Source: Marivivens niveibacter (GTDB lineage: Bacteria > Pseudomonadota > Alphaproteobacteria > Rhodobacterales > Rhodobacteraceae). From it: DNA of 64,000 bases. Below the pieces are notes generated by a model. It worked only from the letters and a program-made list of their open reading frames with translations. It made no database searches and was not told the origin of the DNA. The stretch spans positions 62,001 to 126,000 of the forward strand of contig NZ_MSPP01000002.1 in assembly GCF_002150005.2 (NCBI RefSeq), given 5' to 3'. Position numbers and translations under genes: made by a program. This document shows, piece after piece, positions 63,667-64,000 of the stretch. Every line of letters begins with the position of its first letter. The stretch's first letter is position 1.

Positions 63667-64000
63667 TTAGCCTTTCGAGAATTCTGGGTAAGCTTCCATA
63701 CCCAGCTCTGCTTTATCCAGACCGTTGATTTCGTCTTCTTCGGATACGCGGATGCCAACCAGGGCCTTCAGGATGAACCATACGACCAGCGACACAACGA
63801 AGGTGAAGATACCGACAACAACGATGGAGTACAGCTGAGTGCCCAGCGATGCGTCACCGTTGGTAAATACAACTGCGATGGTGCCCCAGATGCCGCAAAC
63901 CAGGTGAACTGGGATAGCGCCGACAACGTCGTCCAGTTTCAGTTTGTCCAGCAGAGGAACAGTGATCACAACCAGGATACCGCCGATAGCGCCGATGATG
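63667..64000 (-). CDS. amt: ammonium transporter (C-terminal part, cut by window edge)
   Basis: The last 111 residues of an AmtB-type transporter, read toward the window edge. Visible are IIGAIGGILVVITVP, DVVGAIPVHLVCGIWGTIAVV (with conserved pore residues) and the cytoplasmic tail VSEEDEINGLDKAELGMEAYPEF, typical of AmtB and the region that interacts with GlnK. The GlnK gene, usually adjacent, would lie outside. It ends with a strong terminator. Confidence 0.93.
   Translation of the reverse strand, partial: IIGAIGGILVVITVPLLDKLKLDDVVGAIPVHLVCGIWGTIAVVFTNGDASLGTQLYSIVVVGIFTFVVSLVVWFILKALVGIRVSEEDEINGLDKAELGMEAYPEFSKG

Noticed and set aside
1-64000. CRISPR array, prophage, insertion sequence or rRNA operon
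   Set aside because: No spaced direct repeats, transposase, phage structural gene or rRNA sequence was seen; every long gap was read.

Overview
The window is a gene-dense, moderately GC-rich stretch of an alphaproteobacterial chromosome, almost certainly from the Rhodobacteraceae (roseobacter group). Evidence: the tuf / tRNA-Trp / secE / nusG / rplK-rplA-rplJ order, rpoZ-rsh, the chvI-chvG-hprK-rapZ-EIIA-HPr block beside pckA, a probable methylsuccinyl-CoA dehydrogenase of the ethylmalonyl-CoA pathway, and family-restricted proteins (DUF6473, DUF1491, DUF3859-like). There are no rRNA genes, CRISPR arrays, prophages, transposases or insertion sequences. Apart from the edge-truncated rplJ and amt genes, no gene looks broken.

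Layout. 1-9 kb (minus strand): rplJ (partial), a probable L10-type leader, rplA, rplK, nusG, secE, a sulfotransferase-like gene, tRNA-Trp, a CorA/ZntB transporter, tuf, a lipoprotein and parC. 9-18 kb: SH3 protein, SDR, HIG1 protein, PduO-type cobalamin adenosyltransferase, etfBA, DUF6473, hydroxybutyryl-CoA dehydrogenase, rnhA, DUF3429 protein, ispH, a NYN nuclease and folK. 18-28 kb (plus strand): rpoZ, rsh, DUF2062, pdxJ, acpS, two consecutive signal peptidases, rnc, era, DUF1491 and recO, mostly in overlapping ATGA/GTGA operon style. 28-33 kb: mcd-like dehydrogenase, TSUP exporter, DUF3859-like protein and pckA. 33-38 kb: chvIG, hprK, rapZ, EIIA-Man, ptsH and an acyltransferase. 38-42 kb: an unlisted 53-aa membrane ORF, fmt, a degenerate and a normal peptide deformylase, and a PatB/MalY enzyme. 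42-54 kb: glutathionyl-hydroquinone reductase, cobC-cbiB, lytic transglycosylase, glycosyltransferase, smc, GNAT, ilvA, a small basic protein, cobO and an FMN reductase. 54-64 kb: a split MnmC pair, DMT transporters, Slt, dapA, smpB, sulfurtransferase, class I aminotransferase and amt (partial).

How the genes work together. Translation and transcription core genes dominate the left end. EtfBA, hydroxybutyryl-CoA dehydrogenase, Mcd and PckA fit acetyl-CoA assimilation through the ethylmalonyl-CoA route feeding gluconeogenesis. That route contains B12-dependent mutases, and the window carries several cobalamin genes, including two non-homologous adenosyltransferases. ChvGI plus a regulatory-type PTS (HprK, EIIA-Man, HPr, with RapZ) sits beside pckA.

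The most interesting non-coding region is the pckA/chvI divergent spacer. It holds four GTTA-type sites and two further inverted repeats. Other items worth a second look are the active-site-degenerate deformylase, the DUF805-like/signal peptidase fusion, a hairpin that overlaps the cobC ribosome binding site, a perfect 14-bp palindrome before etfB, and many convergent gene pairs that share or overlap their stop codons.
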